The position numbers were made by a program, and so were the translations under genes. 64,000 nucleotides of DNA, taken from SZUA-36 sp963759155 (lineage in GTDB: Bacteria > Pseudomonadota > Gammaproteobacteria > Xanthomonadales > SZUA-36). Location of the stretch: NCBI GenBank assembly GCA_963759155.1, contig CAVWXX010000003.1, forward strand, positions 1-64,000, written 5' to 3'. The notes beneath the pieces were generated by a model. That model was not told the DNA's origin, ran no database searches, and saw nothing but the letters and a program-made list of their open reading frames with translations. Of this stretch, positions 31,838 through 42,020 are shown piece after piece (positions within the stretch are counted from its first letter, which is position 1; every line of letters starts with the position of its first letter).

Positions 31838-34111
31838 TCAAGGGTTTCTAGCCAGGGGATTAGTGGTTGCTTCTGGTTCATTGTTGTTGTCGACCGTTAC
31901 CGCTTCCTCTACTTCCGCAGCCTCCAGGGCGTCGGCTTTCTCGCCTTCAACGATCATCGTCCAGGCTTGTTCAAAGGCGTCGACCGGATTGCGGTGGAAA
32001 AACTCCTCGCCGATGTCCTCGTGCATATGTGATCGTTTGAACATGGCCATGATGGGCTTTTTGACACGTGAGAACAGCACGTGAATGCCTGACTCGGTCA
32101 GGCGTCTGTAGTAGTCACGCAGCATCTGGTCACCCGACGCGTCAACTTCGGCGATGGAGACGGCATCGATAATAAGTACTTCCAGTTGGGGCGTAGAGGC
32201 CAGTAATGTCTGTAACTGCTCTTCAAAAAAGGCAACATTGGCGAATACCAGCGAGCCATCGAAACGCATCCGAACAATACGCCCACTATCGAGAATGCCG
32301 GCCTCCACAGCTTCTGGTGGAAACAGGTGGGCCCGGTGCGGTGGAAAGGCGACACGTGGTTTCATAATCCGAAACAGCAGCAGGACCAGTGAGAGCAGCA
32401 TTCCGAGAATGATGCCCATTTCCAGTTCGGGGGCGAACGCCAGTGTAAACAGAAAAGTCACCATGACGACGATGCCATCATGCCGGTTGGCTTGCCAGGC
32501 GTGTATCGCCGGCTTGATGCTGACCAGGCCTGCCACCGCCATGATGATCACCGCAGCCAGTGTCGCCTGTGGCAGGTAGTAGAGTAAAGGCGTTAAAAAC
32601 AGCAAGGTAAAACCGACGATCAGGGCACTGATGACCGAGGAGAACCCGGTCACGGCCCCGGCATTTATATTTACCGCCGATCGGGAAAACGATCCAGATA
32701 CCGGGTAGGCATGAAACAGGGAGCCGACGATATTACTCATCCCCTGTCCAATCAGTTCTCGGTCTGCACTCAAACTCTGCCTGGTCTTGGCGGCCATGGC
32801 CTTGGCGATGGAAATGGCCTCCATAAAACCGATCAGTGAAATGGTAATGGTAGCCCCGATCAGGTGCATGATGGCCGACCAGTCAAACTTGGGCACACTA
32901 AAACCGGGCAAGCCCCTGGGAACATCGCCAATCACTTTGCCACCGGTCTGTAAACCGACTACACCGTTGCTGTAGCTGGTGATATACCAGGGTGAATCAA
33001 AATAGCTCTCGTCTTCAGCGGATAGTGTTAGCTCACCGATCTCAGCCTCGGTATAGAGCTTTATTGCCTCGCCCTCCCCAACGACATACAAGGGCGTATT
33101 GAAAAGTTGCTTGTGGTAGGAGCCCGCCTGTTCCTTTAATTGATCGAGTTGGAATTTTATCTGTTCCAGGCTTTGGCGCTCCGTCAGTAGTGTCGCACTG
33201 TCATCACCAATTTCCTGTGCCTTGGCGGTGTGGTCTTTTTGCGCAATGATGTATTTTTCTTTGAGGTTGGTAATGCGCTTAGCCTCTAGTACGTCATACA
33301 TTAACGCGGTTCTTATCTTCTGATTGGTAATTTGATCGACTTTAATCGTGGTGTGTTTTTCGAAGCCAAATAGCCAGGCGAGGATGGTCGTGGCGATCAC
33401 GGCGATCAGTACGGAAGGCAGTTTTGGTTTGAAACGCCTTATTCCAAGCATGATCGCAAAGGCGAGTATAGCCATGCTCAGTGTTGGCCAATGGGTACTT
33501 TCCGTGGCTGCCTTGATGGTGTTGATCACAAATTCATAGTGGTATTCGCCCTTGTCCGCAGTGACACCGAAAATTTTGCCAAGTTGCGAGGTGCCGATGA
33601 TGATGGCGGCAGCATTGACGAAACCGAGTATCACAGGGTGAGACAGAAAATTTAGCAGCACACCAAGCCGGAACATACCGAGGGCCAGCTGAAAGAGGCC
33701 GACCATCAGGGCCAGCAATACCGCGTAGCTGACAAAAGCATCACTTCCTGCCGTGGCGAGGGGCTCCAGGGCCGCAGCGGTCATCAATGAAACCATGGCC
33801 ACCGGACCGGTTGCCAATTGCCGGGAGGAGCCAAAAAACGCGGCGATCATTGTGGGCAAAAGGGAGGCGTATAGGCCGTAATAGGCTGGGAGTCCGGCCA
33901 GTTGTGCGTAGGCCATGGATTGCGGTATCAATATCAAGGCGACGGTCAGGCCTGCGATGAAATCAGCCCGCAGAATATTTTTGTCTTTTAGTTCGGGTAG
34001 CCAGACCGGCAGAGTCAGTGGGTTAACGATCTGACCAAGCGTATCCTTTGCTGCCCTGATGACCGTATCCTGAGTTGTCTTCCTTGCCTGTTTTATATTA
34101 ACTCTGCTCAC
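31838..34111 (-). CDS. SulP family anion transporter with STAS domain and large loop insert
   Basis: 757 residues against ~550-600 for typical SulP. N-terminal DFIAGLTVALILIPQSMAYAQLAGLPAYYGLYASLLP is the SulP signature. Transmembrane blocks cover ~50-250 and ~405-570; the C-terminal STAS domain (~600-725) has LIIDAVSIAEVDASGDQML. Residues ~252-388, between two transport-domain helices, are a hydrophilic insert with a coiled-coil stretch (ITNLKEKYIIAQKDHTAK to LDQLKEQAG) not found in ordinary members; canonical topology would place it in the periplasm. Substrate (sulfate, bicarbonate or dicarboxylate) is not predictable. GTG start. Confidence 0.85.
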   Translation of the reverse strand: MSRVNIKQARKTTQDTVIRAAKDTLGQIVNPLTLPVWLPELKDKNILRADFIAGLTVALILIPQSMAYAQLAGLPAYYGLYASLLPTMIAAFFGSSRQLATGPVAMVSLMTAAALEPLATAGSDAFVSYAVLLALMVGLFQLALGMFRLGVLLNFLSHPVILGFVNAAAIIIGTSQLGKIFGVTADKGEYHYEFVINTIKAATESTHWPTLSMAILAFAIMLGIRRFKPKLPSVLIAVIATTILAWLFGFEKHTTIKVDQITNQKIRTALMYDVLEAKRITNLKEKYIIAQKDHTAKAQEIGDDSATLLTERQSLEQIKFQLDQLKEQAGSYHKQLFNTPLYVVGEGEAIKLYTEAEIGELTLSAEDESYFDSPWYITSYSNGVVGLQTGGKVIGDVPRGLPGFSVPKFDWSAIMHLIGATITISLIGFMEAISIAKAMAAKTRQSLSADRELIGQGMSNIVGSLFHAYPVSGSFSRSAVNINAGAVTGFSSVISALIVGFTLLFLTPLLYYLPQATLAAVIIMAVAGLVSIKPAIHAWQANRHDGIVVMVTFLFTLAFAPELEMGIILGMLLSLVLLLFRIMKPRVAFPPHRAHLFPPEAVEAGILDSGRIVRMRFDGSLVFANVAFFEEQLQTLLASTPQLEVLIIDAVSIAEVDASGDQMLRDYYRRLTESGIHVLFSRVKKPIMAMFKRSHMHEDIGEEFFHRNPVDAFEQAWTMIVEGEKADALEAAEVEEAVTVDNNNEPEATTNPLARNP

Positions 34112-34302
34112 CCTTTTTTCGTGCTGAAACCTGAAAAACTAAAGACAGTTTTACCCTATTAGATTAACCTACAAAAAAAAAGAAAACATCCATGACTTTC
34201 ATCGCGGGTAACTCGACAACGATTACAGGACCGGTAACTACCCCGGACGGTTACTTAAGAGAGAACTTTAAGGAATGGCCATGTACTTAGGGAGTTTATG
34301 AA

Positions 34303-35514
34303 ATGCTGCACTTTGCAATCGCTGCCGGCCTGGTCCTGGGTTTAATCGTCGGTCTAGGGGCTGCTGCCACCGGCAATGAGTTGCTTTTGACGATCGCGAA
34401 AGGTTCCGCGCCGTTCGGTGTCATTTTTATGAATGCGATCAAGATGATCGTTATCCCACTGATTGTAACCGTCATCTTCACCAGTATCGCCCGCCTGGGT
34501 GACCCACGAAAACTCGGTCGTATCGGTGGCCTGACTATCGCTTTTTACTGGATCACACTGATCCCGGCCATTGCCATTGGCATGTTAACGATGAAGGCGG
34601 GTCTGCAGTTTGCCGGTGAGATCAAGATGCCGCAAACCGCAGACATGGTGATTCCCCAGTTACAAAGCGTTGTCGACTTCATCGTGTCGCTGGTGCCGGC
34701 CAACCCGTTTGCGGCTGCCAGTAACGGGGCGATACTGCCATTGATTGTATTTACAGCGCTTATGGCTGCAGCCACCGGCACACTGCCTGCCGAGCGCCGC
34801 GAGCGTATGATCACCTTCGCCGATGATGCCAGCAAGGCATTGATCAAACTGGTCTGGTGGATTTTGTACACGGCGCCAATCGGGGTGTTTGGTTTGACGG
34901 CACCGGTAACAGCAGAACTTGGTTGGGGCCTATTGCAGTCGCTGGCAATTTTTATTATCTGTGTTTTTATTGGCCTGGTGATTTTTCTGCTTGTCGTTAC
35001 ATTGCCACTGATGTATTTCGTGGGTGGTATCAGCCCAGTTCGATACTTGCGGGAAACCTTCGGTGGTGTTTCTGTTGCTGTGTCAACGACGAGCACGGCT
35101 GCTGCGATACCGGTGACCCTTGAAGAAACCACGAAGAACCTGAAGGTGTCTGAGACGGTGGCAGACCTGTTAATCCCGCTGGGAGCCTCCATGCATCGGC
35201 CGGGTAGTGCGCTTTTCCAGGGGGCAGCCATTGTTTTCCTGGCCTTTCTTTATGACGTGCCTATACCTGTGGCCGCCATTGGCGCCGCGATGCTTGCAAC
35301 ATTCCTTGTTTCCTTGACGGTTGCTCCCGTGCCTTCTTCAAGTGTGGTGACCATGGCGCCCGCTCTTGATGCCGTTGGTGTTCCGGTTGCCGGCCTTGCC
35401 CTGATACTGGGAATTGACCGAATTCCTGACATGATGCGTTCAGCTGTCAACCTGTTGGGCCAGGTGTCTGCGGCAGTGCTGGTGGATCGCTGGGCTGGAT
35501 CCAAAGACGAGTAA
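34303..35514 (+). CDS. Dicarboxylate/amino acid:cation symporter (DAACS, GltP/DctA family)
   Basis: 403 residues with about eight membrane helices and two re-entrant loops. The serine-rich loop (VAVSTTSTAAAIPVTLEE) and the second re-entrant region (TVAPVPSSSVVTMAPAL) with ILGIDRIPDMMRSAVNLLG are the DAACS signature. GAPF-like and MNAIKMIVIPLIV segments near the N-terminus are also conserved. Import of a C4-dicarboxylate or acidic/neutral amino acid with Na+ or H+ is expected. Divergent from SulP; a strong terminator follows. Confidence 0.92.
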   Translation: MLHFAIAAGLVLGLIVGLGAAATGNELLLTIAKGSAPFGVIFMNAIKMIVIPLIVTVIFTSIARLGDPRKLGRIGGLTIAFYWITLIPAIAIGMLTMKAGLQFAGEIKMPQTADMVIPQLQSVVDFIVSLVPANPFAAASNGAILPLIVFTALMAAATGTLPAERRERMITFADDASKALIKLVWWILYTAPIGVFGLTAPVTAELGWGLLQSLAIFIICVFIGLVIFLLVVTLPLMYFVGGISPVRYLRETFGGVSVAVSTTSTAAAIPVTLEETTKNLKVSETVADLLIPLGASMHRPGSALFQGAAIVFLAFLYDVPIPVAAIGAAMLATFLVSLTVAPVPSSSVVTMAPALDAVGVPVAGLALILGIDRIPDMMRSAVNLLGQVSAAVLVDRWAGSKDE

Positions 35515-35532
35515 ACTGAAAACCAGGAATAG

Positions 35533-35560
35533 AAAAGGGCCGCTTTTGCGGCCCTTTTTT
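35533..35560 (+). terminator. Rho-independent terminator after the DAACS gene
   Basis: Perfect 11-bp arms AAAAGGGCCGC / GCGGCCCTTTT with a TTTT loop and trailing T-run. The A-run on the other side also allows it to stop transcripts of the converging DUF3011 gene. Confidence 0.92.
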
Positions 35561-35580
35561 GTCACACTGCGCTGGTATTG

Positions 35581-36249
35581 TTAACGCCTTGAGTAATGAA
35601 CCTTGTTTGAACGATCACCCATTTGCACGGTGTTAAACCCGTCACCGGCACGCTCAATGTAGAACTCAGCGTCACCAACATAAAGACGATCATCATTGAC
35701 ATAGCCGTGAAGCCTGTGGCCATCGACGACGGCATTGGCACGTCCCTCTTCGGTAATTTCCAATTTCACTTCAGTACCGAACTTCAGGTTGTAACCCTTG
35801 AACTTACCGATCATCCAGTTTGGGAGATATGAAGAGTGACCACCGTGGTGGTAGTTATCATCATGGTAGCGATCCTCGTGCTTATTCTCGGATGCTGAAG
35901 CAGTGGCAGCCGCAATCAGGGCAATGGCAGCGACGGCAGCAACAGCGCCCGCACCGCTATGGTCCTCGTGATCTTTGGTGTGGTGACGGCTTTCAATAAC
36001 GAAATCAGCCTTGCAATTGTCATCGACCCATATACCCCTGCGGTCGTAATCCCAGGTGCGCCCTTTGATGCATGCTGCCCTTGAACGTTCTTTTACCAGC
36101 CGGACATAGCCGTGGGTATCAGCCCGGCACATATTATATTGGTGCTGCTTGCTTTCACAGCGGATGTTCTGGTCCGCTTGTAATGGCGTTGATAACAGTG
36201 AGACACCAAGTATGGCGATGCCTGAGAATAGTGTGGTGCGAATCTTCAA
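35581..36249 (-). CDS. DUF3011 domain exported protein
   Basis: 222 residues. Signal peptide 1-25 (ending PLQA). Residues ~28-85 hold CESKQHQYNMCRADTHGYVR, RAACIKGRTWDYDRRGIWVDDNCKADF, the cysteine-patterned DUF3011 module. A small-residue hydrophobic stretch (GAVAAVAAIALIAAATASAS) and a His/Asp-rich linker (HEDRYHDDNYHHGGH) follow, then a C-terminal beta-rich domain (WMIGKFKGYNLKFGTEVKL). The TTG at 36249 is chosen because GGAGG lies 8 bases upstream. The His-rich linker could bind metal. Function is unknown. Confidence 0.75.
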   Translation of the reverse strand: MKIRTTLFSGIAILGVSLLSTPLQADQNIRCESKQHQYNMCRADTHGYVRLVKERSRAACIKGRTWDYDRRGIWVDDNCKADFVIESRHHTKDHEDHSGAGAVAAVAAIALIAAATASASENKHEDRYHDDNYHHGGHSSYLPNWMIGKFKGYNLKFGTEVKLEITEEGRANAVVDGHRLHGYVNDDRLYVGDAEFYIERAGDGFNTVQMGDRSNKVHYSRR

Positions 36250-36322
36250 TTGGTTTTCCTCCTTAACCGATGATGGTAATTATCTGGGTTTGAAAACAAT
36301 ATAGTGCCATACATCAGATTTG

Positions 36323-36342
36323 TGCCACAAAAACTTGTGGCA
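36323..36342. promoter_or_regulatory. TGCCACAA / TTGTGGCA inverted repeat
   Basis: 8-bp perfect arms with a 4-base spacer, in the 183-base divergent gap between the DUF3011 and OLD genes. It could be an operator or a small hairpin; no transcript context decides. Confidence 0.35.
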
Positions 36343-36432
36343 AAATAAATCATCAAAACAATCATTCTTTGAAACAATTGGGATTTGAAATCAGTAAGAT
36401 GTGAAGTCATAACCAGCGGAGGCTAAAAGTAC

Positions 36433-38119
36433 GTGTATCTAAAAGCACTGCGAATTGAAAACTTCCGTGGCATTCGTAAGACCATGATCCATCTTGACGA
36501 TGGCACGGCATTAATCGGCGAGAACGATTGTGGTATTTCGAGTGTGCTGGATGCGTTGGAACTGGCCTTAGGGCAGGAAGAAGAGCCGGACAATTATCCG
36601 GCCTGGTTGTTTCACCGGGTGCCCGGGTCAGTAAGTCCGGCGGGACCGATTCGTTTACAGCTACGATTCCGTGAAGCCAAAGCCGGGGAGTGGGAGCAGT
36701 GCGGAGTATGCGCCGTTTGCAGCTATTCTTCCCAAACCTGGCGATCAGTCCCGTCAATTGTGGTTCGAGATCGTGATTCGGCCGGATAATGGTGAACAAA
36801 CAAGGGCAGAGCTTCGTTTACGTTCTCCTGGTAATAAGAATAGTTCATCGGATCCTGAGCTTATCAAGTTACTTCGACAGCTAAACCCGGTCATCCGCGT
36901 ATCGGCGGGTATGCTCACCGGTCATGGTCGTCCGGTTGCCAAGCAGCTCAAATCCACAGGTGGTGAAAGTCTTTTTACACCTGAGATTTCAAGCCTGGTG
37001 GAGCGAATCAACCGGGCAGTGGATTCAAGGCTTTCAGGCAGGAGCCTGGATCCGAAGTCAGACCTTGAAGACGGAATATCGGCAGCGCTGAGCCTGATGG
37101 AAGTCGGGAACTTTAATCTAGGTGAGTGGGAATCGGGCCTGACACGATCAGTGGGTGAAATTCTCGGCTGGAGTCCTACCGGCCCGGCAAAAATGCGCGC
37201 TTCCGGTCTGAACCCGCCGAATAGCGCACCCGAACGACTGGGCATACTGCTGATGATCGGCGCACTGCTTCGGGCCCGTCCGACAGGTATACGACCCGGT
37301 GCAGACCCATTGTGGATTATCGAGGAACCGGAAGCACATTTGCACCCGATTACGCTGACGTCCATGGCCTTGTTCGTGCGCTTGATCCAACGGCAAAAAC
37401 TATTTACGACATACTCCGGTGACCTTCTGTCATTACTGCCCTTGATTCATATCCGCAGGCTGGTTCGCCACAATGGTGTTCTTTATGAGCGGCGCGTTCG
37501 TAGCAATACCCTGTCACGCAGTGAGAAGCGGCGCTTTCATTACCACCTCAGATCCCGTTTTGGCAGCACCAGTTTTGCCCGTCTGTGGTTGCTGGTTGAA
37601 GGTGAATCCGAGTACTGGTTGATTCCCCAGATTGCCCGTTTGATGGGTTATGAGTTTGCCCTCGAAGGCATTGCCTGCGTGGAGTTTGCCCAATGTGGTC
37701 TGGATCCGCCCGTCAAGGTGGCCAGGGAACTGGGGATCGAGTGGCACCTGCTGGCTGATGGAGACCCGGCGGGGCAGAACTATTCAAAATCAGCCGGCGA
37801 ATACCTGGAAAACGATAATTTCAGTGAGCGTTTGACGGTCTTACCGGAAAAAGACATTGAACATTGCTTCTGGAACCATGGATACGATGACGTTTACAAA
37901 CGCTATGCGCGTCTGACTGACAAGCAACTGGCGCATCTATCCCCGGGCAAGGTTATCCAGGCCGCCGTGCGTAAGCGGTCCAAGCCTTTTCTCGCGCTTA
38001 GTATTGCCGAAGCTGTTTCCATGGAAAACTCAGCAGGTATCCCCGAACTTCTGCAGAACATGATTCACACCTGCGTTGAACTTGCACGGCAATCACCCGT
38101 CCGGCTTGCCGGGAAATAG
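36433..38119 (+). CDS. OLD-family ATP-dependent endonuclease, YbjD-like (frameshifted)
   Basis: The N-terminal AAA part (MYLKALRIENFRGIRKTMIHLDD) and C-terminal part (IIEEPEAHLHPITLTSMA Walker B/D-loop; YSGDLLSLLP; WLLVEGESEYWLIPQIARLMG; EFAQCGLDPPVKVARELGIEWHLLADGD, the TOPRIM metal site) align well with E. coli YbjD. Two defects: the frame shifts at ~36690-36710, joining residues ~1-88 to the remainder; and the Walker A reads GENDCGISS where YbjD has GKSS, so the nucleotide-binding lysine is replaced by isoleucine. The second defect is not an indel artefact, which suggests loss of ATPase activity. No UvrD-like partner adjoins, so it is not a Gabija-type pair. Confidence 0.75.
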
Positions 38120-38128
38120 CCGGTGCCC

Positions 38129-38256
38129 TTAAATGGGGTCAGAGTAAAAATACCCGTTAAATGGGGTCAGAGTAAAAATACCTGTTAAATGGGGTCAGAG
38201 TAAAAATACCCGAGTAGAGGAATCTACTCGGGTATTTTTACTCTGACCCCATTTAA
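38129..38256. repeat. GGGGTCAGAGTAAAAAT repeat cluster with 34-bp hairpin
   Basis: Three direct 28-bp units (38129-38156, 38157-38184, 38185-38212), each with GGGGTCAGAGTAAAAATACC, differ by one base. The third extends to 38218 and pairs perfectly over 34 bp with 38223-38256 across a GGAA loop. A further partial inverted unit ends near 38272. The GGGGTCAGAGTAAAAAT core is a widespread gammaproteobacterial intergenic repeat. It also separates two convergent genes and could terminate both. Confidence 0.9.
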
Positions 38257-38270
38257 TTGACCCCATTTAA

Positions 38271-41200
38271 TTAGTTCGCCACCCTGACAGCCTCCAGGCC
38301 TGATTCAGCTGCCTGTAAATTGAAGGCGACCAGGTCGTTGTTGATCACGTCTTCCAGGCGTTTTAGCGCGGCATCAATCGCAGCAACCAGCTCGTCCCTC
38401 ACAGCGATGGCTGATTCGGTTGGGCGCATGGTCGCCAATACCGGCCAGTGACATCACACCGGCCATCTTGTCGTTCAAGCGGATCGGGAAATTAAGTGGG
38501 TCCTGTGGGCTTTCCATCTTTGTCTGGTACAGGGTTTCCTCGATGCTGTTTAGCATGCCTTTCAATTCAGTTGCTGATTCAAGCAGGCCAAAGAACTGTT
38601 CATCTTCCTTAATGCGCCCCTCGATCGCCGTCAACTGTGCTTTGGCCTCCCGAATATTCGTGACCGCCCGATGTGCTTCAGTCAGTTTCTGGTTGATACC
38701 TGTGATGAAGTCGTATTGAGCCTGGTAATCTGCCGCGGTGACATTCAGACGCGGGTCGGCAAGCACTTCAAAACTAACCGTCTGCTTTGTTTCGCCGACT
38801 CTCAAAGTGGCCTCGTATTCACCAGGCACAGCCCGTGCACCTTTCAACGCGTCATTCCATAACACGAGGTCCTTAAACCTTTCGACGCTGGGGTAACGCA
38901 AATCCCAGACAAATACATTCAGACCTGCGTTGGTTTCGAGTTTGCGGTCGTCGTCACCCAGTACCGGGGTCTCCTTGTCTTTCTCATCAACAGGCTTGGG
39001 AGTGAAGGTGCGGATCACACCGCCATCTTTATCCAGGATCTCAAGCGAAACATCACTGTCTGCCGGCAACTCTTCAGCCAGCCAATAATGCAGGGGTACG
39101 CCTGCAGGCGGATTGCTCCCCATGTTTTCGGGGTTCTCATCAGAACCATTTCTTAAACGCCAGACGGGGGCAGGCGTGAAAAGGTGCTGTGACTGTTTAA
39201 ATACAGACTCATTCGCCTGCCGTAAGATGGAAAGGTCATCCAGAATCCAGTAACCACGGCCCTGGGTGGCAGCAACCAGGTTGCCTTCCTTGACGGCCAG
39301 GTCAGTGATGGGCACCACGGGCAGATTGAGCTGTGTGCTTTGCCAACTCTTGCCATCATCCTTTGACAGGTAAATACCGGATTCGGTGCCGGCGAACAAC
39401 AGGCCAGACCGTTCAGTATCTGCGCGGATAACACGCGTGAAGTGGTCAGCGGGAATACCGTCCGTGATTTTTACCCAGCTTTTGCCATAGTCGGTGGTCT
39501 TAAACAGGTAAGGTCTGAAATCATCACTTTTGTAGGCCGTGGCAGCGAGGTAGAGACCACCGGCTTCAAATGGATGCGCTTCAATGGAATTAATCTGAAT
39601 TTCAGTCGGTAAACCGCTGTTACGACCCTTGGGCGTGACATCCTGCCAACTCTGACCAGCATCGCGGCTGACGTGCACCAAGCCGTCATCCGAACCTGTC
39701 CAGATAACGCCCGCTTCAAGCGGCGACTCTGCGACCGCAAAGATGGTGCCGTAATATTCGACACTGGTATTGTCCTTGGTAATAGGGCCACCGGATGTTC
39801 CCTGCTTTTCTTTCAGGTTACGTGTCAGGTCACCGCTGATGGCCTGCCAGGTCTGGCCTTCATCCGTGGTCTTGAACAACACATTGGCCGCAGCATACAA
39901 GGTGTCCGGATCATGCGGTGAAACCAGTATCGGGAAGTTCCAATTGAAGCGATATTTCAACTCGGCGGCACCCCAGCCCATCGGGTTGTCAGGCCAGACA
40001 TTGATGGCGCGCACATCCCCATTGCTATGGTCATAGCGGATCAGAAACCCACCATAAGAACCACCATAAACGACATCCGGATTATCCGGCCGAGCGACGA
40101 TATGACCACTCTCACCACCTGCGGTCGGCTCCCAATCGCGTGTGCCAATGGCATCGCCAAATGCCGAGCGCGAACGTATTCTGATCGCCGAGTTATCCTG
40201 CTGGCCACCGAGCAAGCGATAAGGGAAAGCGTTATCCGTGGAAACCCGGTACATCTGCGCGGTGGGTTGGTTGGACTGCACAGACCAGTTTGCACCACCG
40301 TCATAGCTGACGTTGGCCCCGCCATCGTTGGCTTCGATCATACGTTTGGGGTCATTGGGGTCGATCCACAGATCGTGGTTATCGCCATGTGGTGTTGAGA
40401 TTTTTTCAAAGGTCTTACCACCGTCCATGGATTTATGAAAACGGACGTTCATGACATAGACGGTATTTTCATTAACCGGATCAGCCTGGATACGGGTGTA
40501 ATACCAGGCTCTTTGGCGTAACTTGCGCTCCTTGTTAACACGTTTCCAGGTTTTGCCCGCATCGGTCGAACGAAACACACCACCATCTTCCGCTTCAATG
40601 ATGGCGTACAGGTTATCCGGGTTGCTTTTGGAAACGCTGATGCCGGAAATTCCCAACGGTGGCTTCGGCATGCCCTCGTTTTCAGAAATAGATTCCCAGT
40701 TATCACCGCCATCGGTGGTTTTCCAGATTTTTGAACCTTCACCACCTGATTCCAGGCTGTAGGGTGTACGAATCACCCGCCAGCTACTTGCATACAAAAT
40801 GCGTGGATTGGTCGGGTCCATCACCAGGTCAACCACACCAACCTCATCATTGACATAAAGAACTTTTTTCCAGTTTTTACCACCATCGGTCGAACGGAAC
40901 ACGCCACGCTCTTCATTGGCGCCAAACAGGCTGCCCATGGCGGCCGCATAAACAACATCGGGGTTTTTCGGATGAATACTGATGCGTGGAATGCGCTGGG
41001 AATCCTTCAGACCAATATGGGACCAGGTCCGGCCGGCATCCGTAGATTTCCAGACACCATTACCCACGGAGACATTGCCACGGACCGTTTTCTCACCGGT
41101 ACCCACATAAATTACATTCGGATCCCACGAAGAAACCGCGACGGCGCCAATCGAACCGCCAAAAAAGCCATCCGAGATATTGTCCCATTTGCCACCGCCA

Positions 41201-41412
41201 TTGGTGGTTTTCCAGACACCACCGCCTGTTGCACCAAAATAAAAGGTCTCGCGGTCTTGCGGAATACCGGCAACGGCAGCAGAGCGCCCGCCACGGTAGG
41301 GCCCGACCTCACGCCACTTCAGCCCCTCGAGATTGCTTTCATCCCAGGCGGCTGTGGCTGATTGAGCCGGCAGGCAGAATAGCAATAGTAATAATATTGA
41401 AAGGCGTGACAT
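38271..41412 (-). CDS. Exported BNR/sortilin-like (VPS10-type) repeat protein (frameshift near 3' end)
   Basis: The open frame is 38374-41412 (1012 residues). Signal peptide 1-21. Then multi-bladed propeller repeats with Asp-box motifs (STDAGRTW, STDGGKNW, TTDGGDNW, STDAGKTW, TTDEGQTW, SRDAGQSW, TTDYGKSW, SKDDGKSW), the family annotated as 'glycosyl hydrolase, BNR repeat' or 'WD40/YVTN/BNR-like'. A beta-sandwich and helical C-terminal region follow. An extra base at ~38420 diverts the last residues after GIGDHAP; the alternative frame continues with a sensible helix (about 50 residues) to a TAA at 38271-38273, so that is probably the true end. AGGAG precedes the ATG. Enzymatic activity is unproven in this family. 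Confidence 0.82.
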
Positions 41413-41667
41413 TGGGGGCTCCTGGGGAATTATGATTTATGACAGGGGGGTGATTATGGCAAATTTGAGGAGTGTGGGTCAGGGACAAATCTATTTGATG
41501 TTTATTTTGGCCAATGTGGTTGGGTTGTCAGATTACAAAAGAGCCTGATATATGCAAGGCTGGAGGGCGGGATGTGTATTGTCTTAACAGGACAGGGCCC
41601 GTGCCCAGGGCCAGCTTACTGAGTGAATCTGGAAGCCTTGCTTATTGAGTATCTGCAAGGATGGGGG

Positions 41668-41778
41668 AGCTGGGGATGTGTATTAACTTCCCAGGACTCG
41701 CTGCAAGTACGTCCGTGTAAGCTCGGGCGCGACATCCATGTCGCTCACGGTCCTGATAAGTTAATACACACCCCAGCT
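41668..41778. repeat. Intergenic hairpin element A
   Basis: Outer arms 41668-41689 and 41758-41778 are complementary over 21 bp with one bulged base. Inside lies GGACTCGCTGCAAGTACGTCC followed by short complementary segments GCGACATCC/ATGTCGC and a GGTCC closing the loop to GGACT. The nested design suggests a structured element or miniature repeat. Confidence 0.65.
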
Positions 41779-41907
41779 TAACATCAAACGACGTGCATCT
41801 TTCAGAGGTTAGTTAGTCCAAACATTCGCAAAAAGCGCTGGCTTATCAAGTTCAGAATTAAGCGTCTGCCCACCTATCAGAAACCATTGACCCCCGCATT
41901 CGTGCAA

Positions 41908-42020
41908 AGCCGAGGAGGTGCAGTAGCTTATTCGGGACCTATGAGGCAGGAAGTCGAGCATCGAGCCCACAGGGACGTGCTTGGGCGTGTCCCGGCATAA
42001 GCTACTGCATAGCCTTGGCT
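41908..42020. repeat. Intergenic hairpin element B
   Basis: Imperfect outer arms of about 30 bp centred on CAGTAGCTTA (41921-41930) and TAAGCTACTG (41998-42007). The interior holds GTCGAGCATCGAGCCCACAG and GGGACGTGC...CGTGTCCC. Same overall plan and length as element A with different sequence. A ~43-bp direct repeat of its right end recurs at 42066-42108. Confidence 0.6.

Noticed and set aside
36433..38119. OLD nuclease as part of a Gabija-like or retron-like defence system
   Set aside because: No UvrD-like helicase, reverse transcriptase or other defence gene adjoins, the protein matches the lone chromosomal YbjD type, and its Walker A lysine is missing.
38129..38212. Three regular 28-bp direct repeats, considered as a CRISPR array
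   Set aside because: The units abut with no spacers between them and no cas gene is near; they are a head-to-tail intergenic repeat.
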